Positions 6,467-8,029 of a stretch of DNA of 8,029 nucleotides are shown piece after piece (the first letter of the stretch is position 1; each line of letters opens with the position of its first letter). Under the pieces are notes generated by a model that saw only the letters and a list, made by a program, of their open reading frames with translations, ran no database searches and was not told the DNA's origin. A program made the position numbers and the translations under genes. Source of the stretch: an uncultured beta proteobacterium (GTDB lineage: Bacteria; Pseudomonadota; Gammaproteobacteria; Burkholderiales; Burkholderiaceae_C); assembly GCA_903834645.1 (NCBI GenBank), contig CAILKA010000356.1, positions 1 through 8,029 on the forward strand, written 5' to 3'.

Positions 6467-7200
6467 GGCACGGCGCCCGCTGCGGCCTCGCCGCCACCAC
6501 GCAGCACCTCGACCTCCAGCCGGTAGCGATCGGCCCGGTACAGGCTCTTGCCGTACTCGATCGCCTCCCCGGTGGAGGACTGCACGGCGCGCTCCACCAG
6601 CAGCGCTGGAGAGAAAGGCGCCACATCGAGCAGCCGGGCTTCCTCCTGCGTGACGACCGTGGCCTGGATCTGCTGCGCGGCCGCACGCATGTGGATGCCG
6701 TAGTCGCGGGCGAGGAGTTCGTAGAGCGACTGATCGGCCAGCGCCTGCGGGTCGAAGCCCGGCAGGCGCTGGGCAGGCAGGTAGGCTGTCTCGAGGGCCA
6801 TGGGCATCCGGTCCGCCAGCCGCAGCCGGCGTACCTCGTGCAGCGACGCACCCGGGCTCAGGCGCAGCTTGTGGGCGAGCTTGGCGTCGGCCGGCACCTC
6901 GCGTATGGACAGCAGGCGGCTCGAGGGCTGCAACCCGCGCTCGCGCATGTCCTCGCTGAAGGACCGCAGCTGGAAGGGCTTGACCCAGGCCTGTGCCACG
7001 ACGAAAGTGCCCGAACCCTGGCGCCTCTGCAGCAGCCCCTCGTCCTCGAGCCTGCGCATCGCGGCACGCAAGGTTTCGCGCGCCACGCCCAGCTGGTGGG
7101 CCAGGTCTCGCTCAGGCAGCAGGCGCGTGCCGTCGACCGACTGCTCGACGAGCTGCATCAGCTCGCGCCGCAGACGCTCCTGTTTCGCGCGTCGCCTCAC
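6463..7200 (-). CDS. GntR-family transcriptional regulator, HutC subfamily (UTRA domain)
   Basis: This 245-residue protein has the two-domain HutC layout. The N-terminal winged helix-turn-helix covers about 5-68, with LLPERDLAHQLGVARETLR (27-45) as the core and LEDEGLLQRRQGSGTFV (51-67) as the wing. A linker leads to the UTRA ligand-binding domain at about 85-232, with MALETAYLPAQRLPGF (134-149), LYELLARDYGIH (159-170) and IEYGKSLYRADRYRLEVEV (214-232). UTRA domains of this style often sense phosphorylated sugars, and NagR, YvoA and DasR respond to glucosamine-6-P or GlcNAc-6-P. Overlap with nanE suggests it controls amino-sugar genes, including itself and the divergent binding-protein gene. 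The start is GTG (7198-7200); AAGGA lies 11 bases upstream, and a nearby ATG is out of frame and stops after four codons. Effector and operator are inferred only. Confidence 0.93.
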   Translation of the reverse strand: MRRRAKQERLRRELMQLVEQSVDGTRLLPERDLAHQLGVARETLRAAMRRLEDEGLLQRRQGSGTFVVAQAWVKPFQLRSFSEDMRERGLQPSSRLLSIREVPADAKLAHKLRLSPGASLHEVRRLRLADRMPMALETAYLPAQRLPGFDPQALADQSLYELLARDYGIHMRAAAQQIQATVVTQEEARLLDVAPFSPALLVERAVQSSTGEAIEYGKSLYRADRYRLEVEVLRGGGEAAAGAVP

Positions 7201-7211
7201 GGTGTGATCAT

Positions 7212-7216
7212 TCCTT
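7212..7216 (-). promoter_or_regulatory. Ribosome binding site of the GntR regulator
   Basis: AAGGA on the minus strand lies 11 bases ahead of GTG 7200. The spacing is long but acceptable, and it supports the GTG start over internal methionines, which would cut into the DNA-binding domain. Confidence 0.5.
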
Positions 7217-7271
7217 CAGGCGGCGAATCCGCGCCCCGTGCGCCGACTGCCCTGCTTGTGTCCGGTTTCAC

Positions 7272-7304
7272 TTTACCATTGCTGGACCATTTTTAGACCA
7301 TGCT
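7272..7304. repeat. Three helically phased 11-bp ACCAT repeats, putative operator
   Basis: ACCAT occurs at 7275-7279, 7286-7290 and 7297-7301, exactly 11 bp apart, within units TTTACCATTGC, TGGACCATTTT and TAGACCATGCT. The last copy runs into the ATG of the divergent binding-protein gene (7300). Read on the minus strand the units contain ATGGTAAA, ATGGTCCA and ATGGTCTA. TGGTCTA is an exact half of the TGGTCTAGACCA site known for DasR/NagR-type HutC regulators. Here the halves are direct rather than inverted repeats. As the only AT-richer patch in the 99-bp divergent region, it is the likeliest place for promoter and operator, but I cannot assign -35/-10 boxes with confidence. Confidence 0.45.
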
Positions 7305-8029
7305 TGGCTTGTCCCGACCACCTGACGCCTCCCAAGCCGCCACCGTGGCCCCGCGGCGCCGCTGGCTCGCCCGCGCAGGGGCCGTTGCCTGGCTGGCCCT
7401 GCCGGCGCTGCGGGCACGGTCATCGGGGCGAGAGGTGTCCTTCTGGACCATGCAACTCTCGCCGCACCACGATGCCTACGTGCGCAGCCTGCTCGCCGCC
7501 TTCGAAGCGCTGCACCCCGGCGTGCGGGTGAGATGGGTGGACGTGCCCTGGGCGGAGATGGAACGCAAGGCGCTGACGGCGATCGCTGCGGGCACCGCGC
7601 CCGACGTGGTGAACCTCAACCCGCAGTTCAGCGCCAAGCTTGCCGAGCTCGGCGCCCTGCATGAGCCCGAGCGCTTCCTGCGCAGCGAGCAGGTGGCGGC
7701 CTATCTGCCCTCCACCTGGGCCGCCAACCGCCTGGGCGCGCGCACCTTCGCGCTGCCCTGGTACGTGACGAGCAACATCACGCTGTGCAATCGGACGCTG
7801 CTGGAGTCATCCGGTGTGCCGCCGCCGCGCGACTGGGCGTAGGTGCTGCAGGTGGCCCCGCTGCTGCGCCAGCGCACCGGGCAGTACGCCTACTACACCG
7901 CGCTCGATGGCAGCGCGGCCCTGGAGATGCTGGCCGCCACGCGCGCGCCGCAGCTGCCGCTGCTGACCCCTGACCAGTGCGGGGCCGCCTTCGACAACGC
8001 TGACGGGCGGGCCTTCTTCGAGGCCTTCG
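7300..8029 (+). pseudogene. Sugar ABC transporter substrate-binding protein, interrupted by in-frame TAG and truncated by window end
   Basis: From ATG 7300 the frame encodes 180 residues to TAG at 7840-7842, then stays open in the same frame for a further 62 codons to the window end. It begins with a possible twin-arginine signal (PRRRWLARAG, 18-27, then a hydrophobic stretch and a probable cut near ALRA39). A typical carbohydrate-binding-protein N-lobe follows: EVSFWTMQLSP (45-55), LLAAFEALHPGVRVRWVDVPW (64-84), AIAAGTAPDVVNLNP (94-108), then LPWYVTSNITLCNR (152-165). After the stop the frame continues VLQVAPLLRQRTGQYAYYTA, which is plainly the same family. The preceding PPPRDWA makes the stop fall where relatives usually have a charged or polar residue, so GAG to TAG is a simple explanation. 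Usual length is about 410-440 residues. No Shine-Dalgarno site precedes the ATG. It is divergent from the GntR/NanE operon and probably served the same amino-sugar pathway; permease genes would follow. Confidence 0.8.

Noticed and set aside
7199..7210. Tiny ATG-ATC-ACA-CCG-TGA frame just ahead of the GntR start as a leader peptide
   Set aside because: Four codons with no attenuator structure or codon bias; it is most likely accidental.

Overview
The window is GC-rich (roughly 70% by eye) and densely coded on both strands. Codon use is strongly G/C-ending and none of the genes looks foreign. A lone Bug/TctC-type periplasmic binding protein, a small two-CBS-domain protein and the overall gene style suggest a betaproteobacterium. 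My guess is Burkholderiales near the Rubrivivax/Leptothrix group. This is inference from protein style, not a database result.

Layout: (1) 1-241 (+) is the 3' end of a DUF2237-family gene. (2) 276-366 (+) is a complete tRNA-Ser(GGA) with encoded CCA. (3) 490-1497 (+) is an exported Bug/TctC-type tricarboxylate-binding protein with no transporter membrane subunits beside it. (4) 1561-1998 (-) is a two-CBS-domain protein with its own near-consensus promoter at 2026-2053; a hairpin pair separates it from the converging Bug gene. (5) 2179-2649 (-) is a histidine-rich, all-helical conserved hypothetical protein. (6) 2843-5716 (+), divergent from the latter, is a full-length exported M16 (pitrilysin/insulysin-like) zinc protease. 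(7) 5756-7200 (-) is a two-gene operon in which a HutC-type GntR regulator overlaps a NanE-type N-acylglucosamine-6-phosphate 2-epimerase by 4 bases (ATGA). (8) 7300-8029 (+), divergent from the operon, is the 5' part of a sugar ABC transporter solute-binding protein, broken by an in-frame TAG at 7840-7842.

The right-hand third reads as the edge of an amino-sugar uptake and catabolism locus: a GntR/HutC regulator, ManNAc-6-P to GlcNAc-6-P epimerisation, and a divergent ABC importer whose remaining genes would lie beyond the window. The 99-bp divergent promoter region carries three ACCAT repeats spaced exactly 11 bp apart, which is a plausible operator. The left two thirds are ordinary chromosomal housekeeping or accessory genes.

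I found no CRISPR array, insertion sequence, phage gene, toxin-antitoxin pair or defence system. The observations most worth following up are the premature stop in the binding protein, the phased repeat array, a tRNA leader that copies the acceptor 3' strand, and the histidine-rich hypothetical protein.
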